From contig NC_092351.1 in the NCBI RefSeq assembly GCF_963676685.1, positions 43,948,733-44,012,732 on the forward strand: 64,000 nt of DNA. The letters run 5' to 3'. Made by a program: the position numbers and the translations under genes. The stretch is from Mytilus edulis. Taxonomy: Eukaryota > Mollusca > Bivalvia > Mytilida > Mytilidae. Below are positions 34,701 to 45,207 of the stretch, one piece after another. Every line of letters starts with the position of its first letter. Position 1 is the first letter of the stretch. Under the pieces are notes generated by a model. That model saw only the letters and a list, made by a program, of their open reading frames with translations, was not told the origin of the DNA and searched no databases.

Positions 34701-37700
34701 TTTAAACAACTGGTCTACCACTTGTTGTTGTTGTGCTGTAACATCCGATTCTTTTTTCTTTATCACTATAGAAACCAGTCCATCTTCATTTCTGGACCTG
34801 GGTAATCTGTTGTATCCTACAGCCTGCAATAAAAAAGATACACTAACTGACAATTTTTTTTATTATTCTACCATGTTTATTAACACTAAATTTTAAAATT
34901 CATATTTGAAAATAATCACATAGTTAAACTTAAAGATGTTCCTACAGGTTCTATTCTGAAAAATTAGAATAACACTACTGTTAATGATACTGTCATTGTT
35001 TGCTATTTTCAAAACCTGATTTACCATATTAAAATTATCAGCAAAAATAATAATATTAATAGTGTGAGAAAGTGTTCATTAAATTTCACAAAAACTTTAA
35101 TCCTGCATGATTTTATATTTATCTAAAAACAATTTCTATACATGTATGTATATTGTTGGGGATACCATAACAAGATACATGTTAATTCAAAAAATGTCAT
35201 TTTGTATGTAATTTTAAATAAGAAGGGAGGACTTGAGATCATGCTATTGTGTGGTTTGTATTTTTTTTTTTTATATAGTGCTTTGTGAATTGGTGCTTGT
35301 CTTTCAGTTGTTTTCTGTTGTTGTTATTTTTCTTCATTGACATGATTGAATTTGTCTGTCTCTCTTTTCTTTAATTTTTGATTCTCCCTTATCTTCCACC
35401 TATTTTTTTTTAAATAAATGAAAAACATATTCAATTGAAAACACATTTAATGAAATGAATTCCTTTATTTTAACTGAAAGACTTCAACTCATGTCATGTA
35501 TGTCATAGCATGTACCTTAAACCTGCAATAAGGATTGTCAGGGGTAAAGTTTACAAAACCATTGCTGCTGTAAAATCCCTTTCCTGTGCCCCAATATGCT
35601 TGTAACTGGTTCCATTTGGCTATGATGGCATCTCTCTCATCTCCATAGATTTGTGGCAAGGTAACAGCAGTACCCAATAATTCCAGACTGGATTGTTGTG
35701 CTTGTTGTGCTTGTTGTTGCTGCTGAGCTTGCAACTGGGGACCTAATTATGCAAGATAAAAACAGACATGGAAATTAAAGTTCTTACAATAAAACTAATT
35801 TTAACCAAATCCCATTTAAACTGTAAATGTAGTACTATTAGTGTACCAATGTAAACAAACTGTTTTGGTGCAGAATTGAACAGAGATGACAGGATTCAGT
35901 TTAAACATGTTTTACAAAGTTTAAAAATTAAAACATTGCACTTTTTTACACAACATTTTATTTTAGACAATCTTGTTGTTTAACCACAAGATTCAGCATG
36001 AATAGAATTTATCATATGTATCATAATTATTGTACATTTTTTAACAATGTTTAACACATTGTACATGTATTTCATTTGTCTATATCTTTGTTTTGGGAAT
36101 TACAAGACAGTTTTTCATAATTCTCTAAACACATTAAATAAAGGCTTTCAATGTTAATGTTTTATCATCATTGCAGAAGTTGACCCATGTCATTTTCAGT
36201 TCATACCTACAAAAAAATAACTGACAGACTAAATGAAAACAGTCTTTGCTGCAGAGTATATAAAAGTACCTCCTATTGCTCCAAATCCTGTGGCTCCAGT
36301 AGCTCCAAATCCTGTAGTTGGCCCAGCGCCAAAACCTTTAAATGCATTTCCAGTTCCAAAGCCACCAGCTGTTGGGGCAGCACCAAAACCTGTTGATGTG
36401 CCAAAGCCTGCTGTAGGCTGAGTCGTGGCTGTTCCACCTAAACCAAACCCTGTACTGGCCCCAAAACCTGCAGTTGCACCAGTAGTAGTCCCAAAGCCAC
36501 CAGTTCCAAATGTAGGGGCTGTTGTCTTGGCTTGGTTAAATAGACCAAATCCTGCATTAAAGATAAATATTGTGTAGAAGGTCCTATCACAACAACAATT
36601 TAAGGAATTTTCTAGTAATGTATTGAGATCAACATATTTCAGTGGCTACGCCACTGTAGTCAGGATAGAGAACAATACATATTAAAACCATGCTGACGTA
36701 CACAATCATGACAATCAGGTTGAGAAAATTAAACGTGGTCATCACAATGTTGCTACATTGTATCAAGGACTTTCTATACTTAAGGGACTCGTCTCTATTG
36801 ACTTTAACTGATTACTAAGCCACCTTTTTAAAGCTACATGTACCATACAACAATAAACTTAGTTTCTTATCTCTGATATAAGATGCTACATGTAGTACTA
36901 TAGTTATTTGCGTATTTCACAGGTCATTGTAATTATATAATCATGATAATTATTATTAGTTGTTAATATAAAAATATAATGATTAATAGTCATTTATGAT
37001 GACAAAAATATAAGATTTTGAAAGAATGATGAATTATTAAACTCAGAAGTATCTTTTTAAACATGTTAAAGAACATCCCAGTTGTGTAAAATGGTTTCCA
37101 TATCAAACAAGACGGTGGCTACTGAAAATTCAATGAACAAATACCTCAAAGTTCAAAGATCAATATTTAAAAAACGATCTGAGAAATCTTTTAAAATACA
37201 AATGTACATCATTTTGCAATGACAAAATGTATAAAATTTCATTAAAACGATTTTTTGTTAAACCTGAACATATAGTTATGAAGAACACTTCGTAAATGTG
37301 AAATGATTTGCTATAAAGTCATGTGACAAATAATTGTCGATGTAAGGCGTCAAAGAAAAAACATTTAATAGCCTTTAAAATGTCATAATTATTTGGACTA
37401 GGTCATGATGATGAGTCAAAGTAACGTTATAAAAAGTCCAAATAATTATGACGTCTGGCAAGGCTATTTTAATTTTTTCTGGGTTGTCCTACAGTCAGGG
37501 GACTTACTTAAACAAGTGATTTTCTAAATCACTGATTCAAGTAACATTATTTCCATAAAGGTTCGAAGTTAGAGTTGTCTTTCTCTAATAATCACCTATT
37601 TAAGTAGTACAAATTAATCACTAGAAGAAGTGATTTAATATTAGTGTAGCTTTAAATATAGAATACTAATGATCCAGGGCCTTAAATTATGTTTCTAAAT

Positions 37701-39982
37701 TTATCAGAACCAACATCAGTCATCTGTGTTGTCTAGGATGACCAGGTCATTTCAGGTGATGACCTTGTACTGAATCTAGGATAATGACATAAAAATCACT
37801 TGTTTAAGTATCAGACCTCAATTTCCTTCCCAAAAATCACTTCTTTAAGTATCATTCTTTTAATAACCCCCACTAATTTCAACACCCCCGAACAGTGAAA
37901 TTTTTATCGCGAACAGCGAACAGTAGAATTTTATTACATAATCTGAAAGATGAAACCTTGAACTTCACAGGAAAAATACTCCCACTGCTGTGAAAAATCT
38001 TTTAAGAAAGTATCAGTTCATTATGTAAAGCCATTATTATAGCATTTTTTCAACTAAAATAGAATTTTCAGAATGATAGCATCAAAGGCATAAACCTTGC
38101 TACTTAACAGAAGCAAAAAGTTCATATTTTTTAATTTTTACTAATTGAAAGATGCTATTTAAACCTATATGTTTAAAATTTAAAAAAAACTACAAAATCC
38201 CAATTTGTGACAAGACCTCGAATTTGCTACTCAAATAAGTGATTTTTACAGTAAGTCCCCTGACTGTCCTATGATGTTGTAGGAAGGCATCCCAGAAAAA
38301 AATTAAAATAGCCTTGCAAGACGTCATAATTATTTGGACTACGCAGGGGTTCAAATTAACATTTGGTACTAGAAGGTCCAGGACCTTTGACACTCCAAAC
38401 TGAAAGGTCCACAACCTAAATTACAGGTCCTACTTTCACTTGAAATATTTCATAACTCAGTAAGATACAAAATTAATGTGCTTTTGGTGTTGGGTTAGCT
38501 TGTTTAATTGTTAGTGTCACTGTTGTATAACATGTTTAATAATAAATGTAATTGTCTTGTATATGAATTCACATAATCCTTTTTTTTTTGTATTGGGGAG
38601 GGTGTCACTGTTGGTGGGTGTGTTGTCTTGTAGTTTTCACTATAATATAAAGGACCATATGCATCTCCTTTTTATATTGTTCAATTCATACCCGAGAATA
38701 CAATTAAAGTTCAAATTCAAAGCTGTTTAAGTGTGTCACATCTAGTTGCACTATTATAGTCATCTGTGAAAATAAAGTAAAAAACTTCCTGAGATTTTAC
38801 TGGCCTTCAAAATTGAAAAGAAATTACCTCTTGGAATTGTAGTAATATGTTCACACTATAAAAACATCTACATGTAATATCAACATTTAGTAATGATGAA
38901 GAAAATTACTGTCACATTTTATTGGATTTTGACACGAAAATTTGTGAACTAAAAGTAATTTTGAGTTTCTGTATAAAAATATTTTCCTTCTTTCACTTTC
39001 TTTTCAATATATCTTTTGGTTTTCAATTCTAGTATTTATATTTCATCATAAAAGATGTATTTTGTCACCTGCCTGGAATTATTATTTTTTTAATGTATTT
39101 GATCGGCAAATTCGGAGTTACACTTATCCGTCACCGGAATCTGATCCGGTATTGTAATTGTCTTCACTTCCGGTTTATGGCATGCATTGATTTTCAATGT
39201 TGTTTATGTCAGTCAAATACGATTTTACTCGGATTTACACATTACTTGTTGGCGATTTTCGGTATAAAACTAGCGGTTGAACAAAATGAACATCGCTGTC
39301 ATAATTTATAAAGATAAAAATAAATTTTGAGATTGTCTGGAAATTTTGGTTAAAAAGGTCGGCAAAGTTAATTTTTATATTCTTTCAAATCGAAGGTCTG
39401 TTGAGCGTAGCTTGTAACAATAACGAAAGTCTGATTGCAATAGTGGAAGGTCCACCGCTAATTTGAACCCCTGCTATATGTACGTTATAAATAGCAATTG
39501 AAAGAGAAAGTAAAGTGAAAGTATTGATTAAATTTACTGTAAATTCAGAAATTATTGTGTGCATTTATTATTAGGATTCTGTCATTTGAGACTTGAATGC
39601 AATTTTAATTTTTAATGATTTTGAGAAAAATACTGATTAATTCATATAAAACTCAAAATACGAGTTTAAATTATTGACTTTACAACTTTACAGGAAAAAA
39701 ATCATATTATGGTGCACCTCTTTTTTGATACGACTCTTTGAAAGTACCAAATTTACGTAAATATACGTTGATAGTGGGTCTTCCCATAGATAGAAACAAG
39801 TGGCCTGTGACACAAATAATTTCAGACTAAAATAATTTACGCAGTTTTATCTGATAATCCATAATTAATATAATGATACCTGTGCTTTGAGTTTGTGTGC
39901 CGAATCCTCCAAATCCTGTTGAAGTAGATGTAGTAGCTGTTGTTCCAAAAGGAGTCGTCGCTGCTCCTCCAAAAAATGCCAT
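28678..39982 (-). CDS. NUP54: Nucleoporin Nup54 (nuclear pore channel component)
   Basis: Nine exons: 39880-39982, 36270-36551, 35516-35742, 34636-34823, 33978-34177, 33432-33580, 32452-32679, 31092-31202, 28678-28791 (TAG at 28678-28680). Together they give 533 aa, close to the usual ~500-aa size of animal Nup54. The first ~125 residues hold 15 FG dipeptides in a Gly/Thr/Ala-rich setting. Then come a glutamine-rich spacer, the conserved segment PQIYGDERDAIIAKWNQLQA, an alpha/beta region (AVGYNRLPRSRN; ENPPAG; HPFIWEQAKLDNPD) and a C-terminal coiled coil. Nup54 pairs with Nup62 and Nup58 in the central channel, where its FG repeats bind transport receptors. All splice sites are GT/AG and phase-consistent. 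I see no defect. Introns are 0.6-3.3 kb and full of interspersed repeats. Confidence 0.95.
29090..29200 (+). repeat. GGAC-tract repeat end with hairpin
   Basis: AAGGAAAACTTAGTT, then GACAGACGGACAGACGGAGG, then AGTTAGTTTTCCTTTAGG: an inverted pair brackets the tetranucleotide tract. Confidence 0.55.
29525..29560. repeat. Simple sequence (TTG, T and G runs)
   Basis: Four TTG units, then a run of T, then seven G; prone to length variation and assembly error. Confidence 0.9.
29726..30010 (+). repeat. GGAC-tract/hairpin repeat, ATGCCCC family, copy 3
   Basis: AACAAGAATGTGTCCCCAG to GGGGCATAA, with TTCAAGTTGATTGGACTTC and a worn GGAC tract; ends ATGCCC..GGGGCAT. It directly abuts the next element. 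Confidence 0.85.
30015..30475 (+). repeat. GGAC-tract/hairpin repeat, ATACCCCCGC family
   Basis: The 5' part has ATACCCCCGC at about 30049. An internal unit (CAAGTGTTCGGTAAACAGGA .. ACGCATCACACGGTATAG) is present twice, about 170 bp apart. After ACGGACTGACTGACGGACAG the end folds as TATACCCCCC .. GCGGGGGTAT, which also matches the 5' motif in reverse. Confidence 0.85.
31092..31202 (-). CDS. NUP54: NUP54 exon 8
   Basis: 37 codons, phase 0 to 0 (GRLNELMSQIRMQNH, then MDPSLQQEIKQ). Confidence 0.92.
31202..32451. other. NUP54 intron 7, mostly unstructured
   Basis: AT-rich intron; apart from the SINE-like copy at 32113-32326 I see no element or exon here. Confidence 0.6.
32113..32326 (-). repeat. 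tRNA-derived SINE-like element
   Basis: Read on the minus strand it starts GGGGCCTCAGTGGCCTAGTG (A-box-like TGGCCTAGTGG) and about 60 nt later has GAGTTCGAACCC, matching a pol III B box. A tail with CCTATCGAAGGTCGTGG and CTCCGAGCACTCTGGC follows. A diverged copy lies at 21203-21436. Confidence 0.85.
32452..32679 (-). CDS. NUP54: NUP54 exon 7 (coiled coil)
   Basis: 76 codons, phase 0 to 0; coiled coil (MMSKMDEYKRKHIELSHRLL) that would assemble with Nup62 and Nup58. Confidence 0.95.
32860..33000 (+). repeat. Repeat family C, diverged copy
   Basis: GGGCCAGCTGTAGCCC, AAGACCCATTGGTGGCCTTC and ATTTCCATTCTCAAC in order. Confidence 0.75.
33121..33412 (+). repeat. GGAC-tract/hairpin repeat, ATGCCCC family, copy 4
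   Basis: AACAAGAATGTGTCCATAG to GGGGGCATT; GATTGGACTTCAACTTCATC and CCTGAAGCGGGACA inside. It ends 20 bp from NUP54 exon 6. Confidence 0.85.
33432..33580 (-). CDS. NUP54: NUP54 exon 6
   Basis: IHPFIWEQAKLDNPDQENLI, then VGFNALQQRMKHQEQQ: the junction between the alpha/beta region and the coiled coil. Confidence 0.95.
33978..34177 (-). CDS. NUP54: NUP54 exon 5
   Basis: TELVIYILERPASGPAKRI through QLKVYLENPPAG, as in other Nup54 proteins. Acceptor TTTTTCCAG, donor CTG|GTTAGT. Confidence 0.95.
34636..34823 (-). CDS. NUP54: NUP54 exon 4
   Basis: AVGYNRLPRSRNEDGLVSIV followed by a lysine-rich turn and a short helix; alpha/beta domain. Donor AA|GTACGT, phase 2. Confidence 0.95.
35516..35742 (-). 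CDS. NUP54: NUP54 exon 3
   Basis: Starts with a Gln/Ala tract (QAQQQQQAQQAQQ), then the family-diagnostic GDERDAIIAKWNQLQAYWG and NPYCRFK. Donor AAG|GTACAT, phase 0. Confidence 0.95.
36270..36551 (-). CDS. NUP54: NUP54 exon 2 (main FG-repeat exon)
   Basis: 282 nt with eleven FG motifs, mostly GFG separated by Thr/Ala/Pro-rich spacers. Acceptor TTAATGCAG, donor GGAG|GTACTT, phase 1 to 1. Confidence 0.93.
37366..37405 (-). repeat. Truncated end of the AGTCCAAATAATTATGAC element
   Basis: AATAGCC..GTCATAATTATTTGGACT, the same as the right end of the element at 37435-38340, lies just upstream of it. Confidence 0.7.
37435..38340. mobile_element. 906-bp element with ~110-bp inverted arms
   Basis: The left arm starts AGTCCAAATAATTATGACGT and runs through GGCTATTTTAATTTTTTCTG and GTCAGGGGACTTAC. 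The right arm is its reverse complement with about 20 bp of extra sequence. The interior has no ORF but repeats (A)ATCACTT(G/C)TTTAAGTA words. It is a foldback/MITE-like element in NUP54 intron 1; no clear target duplication is visible. Confidence 0.8.
38344..39473. mobile_element. 1.13-kb TIR element (CAGGGGTTCAAATTA termini)
   Basis: Begins CAGGGGTTCAAATTAAC; its right end in reverse reads CAGGGGTTCAAATTAGC. The terminal CAGGGG is hAT-like, but the flanking 8 bp do not match, so the superfamily is uncertain. It starts 4 bp after the preceding element and has no transposase ORF. Confidence 0.65.
39880..39982 (-). CDS. NUP54: NUP54 exon 1 (start, FG repeats)
   Basis: ATG at 39982; encodes MAFFGGAATTPFG and three more FG-containing motifs. 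Donor CACAG|GTATCA, phase 1. Confidence 0.93.
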
Positions 39983-40200
39983 ACTTTTTCTATTCCTAAA
40001 TTTCTAAATTTCCATTCCCGCGTTTCTTTCCTCCTGACTGGAGAGCAAAATAGTTATCTCCCCTAAACAGATTACTTCGGTTACACTAATTAGCGACAAG
40101 AAGGATTTCAGCGACAAGAAGTGACAAGAAGAATAATTTAGCGACAATTTTCGACTGGAAGATATAATTTAGCGACTTTATCAATCGAAAGTGATTGCTC
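39983..40200 (-). promoter_or_regulatory. NUP54 upstream region with reiterated AGCGACAAGAAG words
   Basis: Directly upstream of the NUP54 ATG. Between 40090 and 40190 the words TTAGCGACAAGAAGG, CAGCGACAAGAAG, TGACAAGAAG, TTAGCGACAATTTTCGA and TTTAGCGACTTTA recur. No TATA box is evident. Promoter status is inferred from position only. Confidence 0.35.
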
Positions 40201-40407
40201 AACGTCTCTTTGTTCTTAAGAAAATTATTGGTACTTTCAAGTTTTCATAATTATAGCCTTGCTGTATTAAAATCAAATACTTAAATGATTAGTTTACAAA
40301 CTAATGAACTAAAAGAGACACGAACAGGAACATATATTATTAATAGATATATACTGTTCCCATGTTATATACTAGTATAGACACAATTGGTTCTGAAGGG
40401 GCGCACT

Positions 40408-40490
40408 ACGTTTGCGCGCATTTGGGGATTAAAATATTTTATGTTTGCGCGCAGCTTTTGATTACATTTGCGCGCATTCATTTTACAGGT
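40408..40490. repeat. Three TTTGCGCGC words in 75 bp
   Basis: TTTGCGCGCA occurs at about 40411 and 40477 and TTTGCGCGCAG at 40453, an unusual CpG-rich cluster in this AT-rich DNA; likely part of a dispersed repeat. Confidence 0.6.
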
Positions 40491-41974
40491 AATCTCAGGT
40501 AAAAATAATAATTCATATATATTAACACACTGATTAAATTATAAATGACTATACTTTATTGGTATTTTAATAATAAATATGACTATCAATTATTAATTTT
40601 TAAAATAGTTTGTTAATTCAAATTATATATTGTTCATATTGAATTCTAAAATCAATTTAAAACCCTGTTATATATATCTTAAGTTCAAGTTATGACAAAT
40701 GGGCTATGTCACAGATTTCTTAAACTTTTGTCTACACCTTTGACTTGTTGAATTGTATATGAAAATCGAAAGTGGGGTATCAAAATCTCGGATTCGTACT
40801 TACAGACTAGTAATTAGGCCTACTTTTTTTTGATTGGGTAGAGTGAACATAAGAACTTCTCTTTTTTTCTTATTTCCCACTTGTACATGTTGTAAACATG
40901 AAAAAAAATGTACCTAAAGCCTCCCTTGAAAGATATTAGAATTTCAACACCGGCCCCAACAATATTTATTTGATAAAAAAAAAATAATGCGGTGAGTCTC
41001 AGCTAGCCCTTCAATTAAAATGTGTACTAGCCTAGTTCGGTGAAAATGGACGTCATACTAAATATATTTGATCTCAATAATGACAATTTTATTAAGACAC
41101 ATCTAACTGAGTTGACTTTAAATTAAGTTAATACTAACAATGAACCACAGGCACTTGTCTCAGATTCCCCCTCTCCCCTATATATATAGGGGGGATCGGT
41201 GTTTAAAACAACGTATTTGATTTTAACATGTTTAATGAAAGAAATCACTGTATTAATGAAAAATTATTACACAAGGGTTTTCGATATCACAAACTAGTCA
41301 AAAGATTTACTAAATGTTATCATTGGTACACATGTAAGGACATAATTCGTAAATGATAAATCAACATGCAGATATCTTATGTGTTCAGGTATTTTACATC
41401 AAATTTCTTATTGTAATATTCTCTATAAAGCACAACAATGTTGACATCAACCCCAAAATGGCAAAAGCTAACTAAACCTTTCAATAGACTGATTCAGGAG
41501 GGATATAGTTACGATACTATTGCCAGGTCATTAAAGATGGCATAGTTTGGTTTTAATATTGATTCACTCAAAGGGTCCTTGCGTCGGAAATATACACATT
41601 CATTCTAAAACCAATTGTTGACATGATACGGGATACATTTTCTCATATATTGTATGACGTTATGATACTAAACCTCTAACGGGATCGAAGGATTGTGCTT
41701 GATTTTCATATGATAAAGACATACATAATCTTTCAATCAGTTTAATTGAGGTCTGGAGCTGACATGTCAGTAACTGCTAGTAGTCTTTTGTTGATTTATG
41801 ATTCATAAACCATTGTTTTTTGGTTTGTTTCTTTTGTTACCTAATCTGCCATCAGAATCGGACTTTCATAAATTGAGTTCTTTGCGAATTACTGTGTTTT
41901 TTTCTACGTTGGCTAGAGGTATAAGGGGAGCCCGGGTTGAGATTTCATTAAACATGTTTAACCTCGCCGTTGTT

Positions 41975-42250
41975 TGCCCGTCGTGAGTCAGGAGTCTCTT
42001 GACTTTGTTAGTCTTGTTAGATTTTTTTTTATAATTTTAGTTCATTTATATTTTTTGGAGTTAAGTATGACGTCAATTTTCACTAAACTAGTACACATTT
42101 TTGTTTAGAGGCAAGCTGAAGAACGACTCCGGCTGTGGGATTTTCTCGCTGTGTTGAAGACCCTTTGGTGGCTTTCGGCTGTTTTCTGCTCTTTGGTCGG
42201 GTTTTTGTCGCTTCGACACATTCTCCGTATCCATTCACCATTTTTCTTTT
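41975..42250 (+). repeat. Repeat family C, longer copy
   Basis: Includes the upstream part GAGTCAGGAGTCTCTTGAC and AAGTATGACGTCAATTTTCA before the core (AAGACCCTTTGGTGGC, TTTGGTCGGGTTT). Confidence 0.8.
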
Positions 42251-42566
42251 CTTTATATTTTCCTTAATGACCATGTTGAAACTAAGAAATTAAATCTTAA
42301 AAAATTGAGATGAGCAGAGCGAGACAAAAACGACAAAGCCTTTCATACCAACAAATTAGTTTGTTTTTATTGTAGGGGAAAGCGTTGTATGGTGGTCACC
42401 TTAGTCTGCAACTCAATAACATACAGTAAACAAACTTATTGACGACAAGACGTGTAAAGAATTTTCATTTGACTCCGATTTTATAAACAGTGATTTTTAT
42501 TTTTGTGTGAGGGCCACAATGAAAATTAGACTAGTTCTAATTAAGTTACCCTCTTTAAATACAGAA

Positions 42567-42593
42567 TTTATTATTATTATTATTATTATTATC
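42567..42593. repeat. (TTA)n microsatellite
   Basis: About nine uninterrupted ATT units. Confidence 0.95.
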
Positions 42594-43959
42594 ACACTCT
42601 TGAAATATTTATAAGCTCTATTGTTGGTGGCCGTACGGTGACCTATGATAGTTCTTAATTTCTGCGTAGTGTCTCATTCATCATACCGCATCTACTTTTC
42701 ATATTATCTTTCAAACTTTCGATACTAAATCTGCATGGCTAAAATTTCGATTTTAGAAAATTTAGCTCACTGTGATTCGCGTGTAAAATTAGATTGGTGT
42801 GAACTTCAAATATTGAGTTATCTTATAAAATGCTGTTATGTCTTTTATGGCAGATGACTTGCTTTAGGAGGTATTAATTTCTAACGCTGAAATTGTGTAA
42901 TGTATATCTAATTTCATTGTACATTATTCATTGTACAACGTATTTACTTTAGACGCATTTGTTGGTAACCCGCCTGTAAGTGACACCGGTTTATAACAGT
43001 AGTATATGGGTCTCTCCTGTGGTATCAGCGATTTTCATGTTTATTTCTACAGGCGTACAAGTGAGCCGCTACATCTATTTAAATACAAATATATAGTATT
43101 CTATAAATAATATAATGTTTGAAAAAGGAAGTTTTTAATTGTTTCCATGTTTCCTTCCTTTAATTCTGTCTACGAATCGCTGAAAATAAAGAATAAAACT
43201 ATGATATCATGACAGCATTTGATTTAACATTATTGCACTTTTTTTTTAAAGAAGCTCGTACGATATACGATAATTTCCCACCTAAAAACCCCATAACATC
43301 CTTTCTTTTATATCGTATTTACGGTCTAATAACTGAAAAAATCAACAAAGGACACTTTTGAAATTAAAACCTCAAGACTTAGTGCATTTTGTTTGGTAGT
43401 CGGAATACTAAGTAAACTATAAAATTTAAATGATAAAAAATACTTCCCCAAAGTTGTTACCTGTCATCTGGTCATAAAGTTAAATGTGTCACAATCGGTC
43501 GAAACTCAAATATATACTTCCCGTATGCGGACGTTGTAAAAACCATATTATGTTTATCTAATGGATGTGCAATAAACATGCAGGTAAGAAATCTTCATTT
43601 CAATTCATTTCACTGATGTATGAAATATTCGTTTTGAAAATAGAGTAAGGGGAAAGGTGCATACATAATCTTTAAATGATATAGGAGCCACAATCATGTT
43701 CTTATATTTGTATCGACTATACTTTTGAATCCTTTTCATATTTTATAAATACATGTACACATGTATTTATTTACAGTAAGATGTTGAAAGTCTATTGGCT
43801 TCCTATAATTCTACGCGTTGCATTGAAATACTCGATTTAAAGCGCACACTTAAACGAATTATACATATCAACGTAACAGCTGTTGAACAGGTCAATAAAA
43901 AAAGACACATCTTGGAGCACAAATGCACGTCGAATAACTCAACCCTTTCTCTTGACTAG

Positions 43960-44130
43960 TTAATACTTTGTACACATTTTGTTTGGGGACCAGCTGAAGC
44001 CCTTCTCCGGTCGCAGCATTTTCTAGCTGTGTTGAAGACCCATTGGTTGCATTCGCTTGTTTTTTGCGCTTTGGTCGGGTTGTTATCTCTTTGCCGCATT
44101 CGATCCCATTTCCATTCTTAATTTTAGCTA
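43960..44130 (+). repeat. Repeat family C copy
   Basis: GGGGACCAGCTGAAGCCC, GAAGACCCATTGGTTGC, TTTGGTCGGGTTGTTATC and CCCATTTCCATTC in order. Confidence 0.8.
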
Positions 44131-44668
44131 TAATTCCCTTTCTTTCATTTCTTTTTTTCTTACTTATTTATATATGTTTACTAAAAACTGCTATGATACT
44201 TAATGACCCAGTATTCTGATTGCAAGTGTCAATATCATGGAAATCTCTTAGTTATAGCAGTAAATTTGTAAAAGAAAAAAAACCGAAAACCAAATTAAAA
44301 GGGACGTGCAGCACAACAGTTGCATTATGTCGACTCCTTGGTTCCAGCGATAGTTGTGCATAAGGGTTTGGATGAGGTTTACACAAAGGAGAATAATAGG
44401 GAAAAAGTGTATAATTAACATCTTTGAAATATAGAGATGAGCGAAAAGAGTAAAGAATAGAGAATAAAAGGGTGCTCAAATATAAAGAATAATGGCAAAA
44501 TAAATAAAGAATAGAGAGGGAAATGATTAAAGAATAAAGAAATTAAAGATCACACATTCATACAGACCCTAATGCATACATCCTGTAATGCCTGCAAACA
44601 AATATCATCATTCAAAACTCACCCTGTGTGATCTACAAAACACAACGAGGAAACTGAATTACTAGACT

Positions 44669-44868
44669 GAGGGGGGTAGGAGGGGTCCTGATCCCGAAAT
44701 CCCGGGCTTAAAAACACGAAATCCCGAGGTCTCGAATTTAAATAAAGTTAAATCCCGGATCCCGAAATTTAAAAAAAAGAATTCCCGGATCCCGAAGGAG
44801 TAAATCCCGAAATCCCGAGCTTAAAAACACCAGATCCCGGAGTCCCGATAAATGTCCTATCCCCCCCT
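44669..44868 (+). mobile_element. 200-bp TIR element with perfect CTAGACT target duplication
   Basis: Left end GAGGGGGGTAGGA and right end TCCTATCCCCCCCT are inverted copies with one or two indels. CTAGACT flanks both sides exactly (44662-44668, 44869-44875). The interior is a degenerate array of AAATCCCGAGCTTAAAAACA-type units. It has no ORF, so is non-autonomous. It ends 73 bp before the ATG of the first Mieap-like gene. Confidence 0.85.
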
Positions 44869-44941
44869 CTAGACTTAACATAAACTGAATTAAATTGAAA
44901 ATTGAAATTTCTATTCCTTGTCAGATTGGTTCATCTATAAA

Positions 44942-45207
44942 ATGACTGATTTTGACGATTCACATATTTATGAAACTGTGTCACATAAGAAAATGACGAA
45001 GAAAGAAAAGAAAGAAAAGAAGAAACAAGACGAATCTCTGATCCGAAAGCTAAGACAACAATGTGATGAATTGGAAGTTCAGCTTAGTTTAAAGAAAGAT
45101 ATTCTTGAAAAAACTGACAAGAAAAATTCCAAATTGTTCGACGAAAACAAGAAATTGAAATATGATATTAATATATTAGAACTAGACAAAGATGAAGTCA
45201 TAGCAAG
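44942..45207 (+). CDS. Mieap-like 1 exon 1
   Basis: ATG 44942 (MTDFDDSHIYETV), lysine-rich KKEKKEKKKQ, then coiled coil. Donor CAAG|GTATGA, phase 2. Confidence 0.75.

Larger units (their letters stand above)
40200..44640. other. Intergenic region, no gene seen
   Basis: Between NUP54 and the first Mieap-like gene I find no supportable exon. It holds TTTGCGCGC words at 40411-40490, family C repeats, a TTA microsatellite and otherwise AT-rich sequence. Confidence 0.6.

Noticed and set aside
36187-36421. Plus-strand ORFs rich in Pro/Ala and Ser
   Set aside because: Antisense readings of the NUP54 FG-repeat exon.
38344-39473. hAT transposon call from the CAGGGG termini
   Set aside because: The 8-bp flanks do not match and no hAT transposase is present, so only a generic TIR element is reported.
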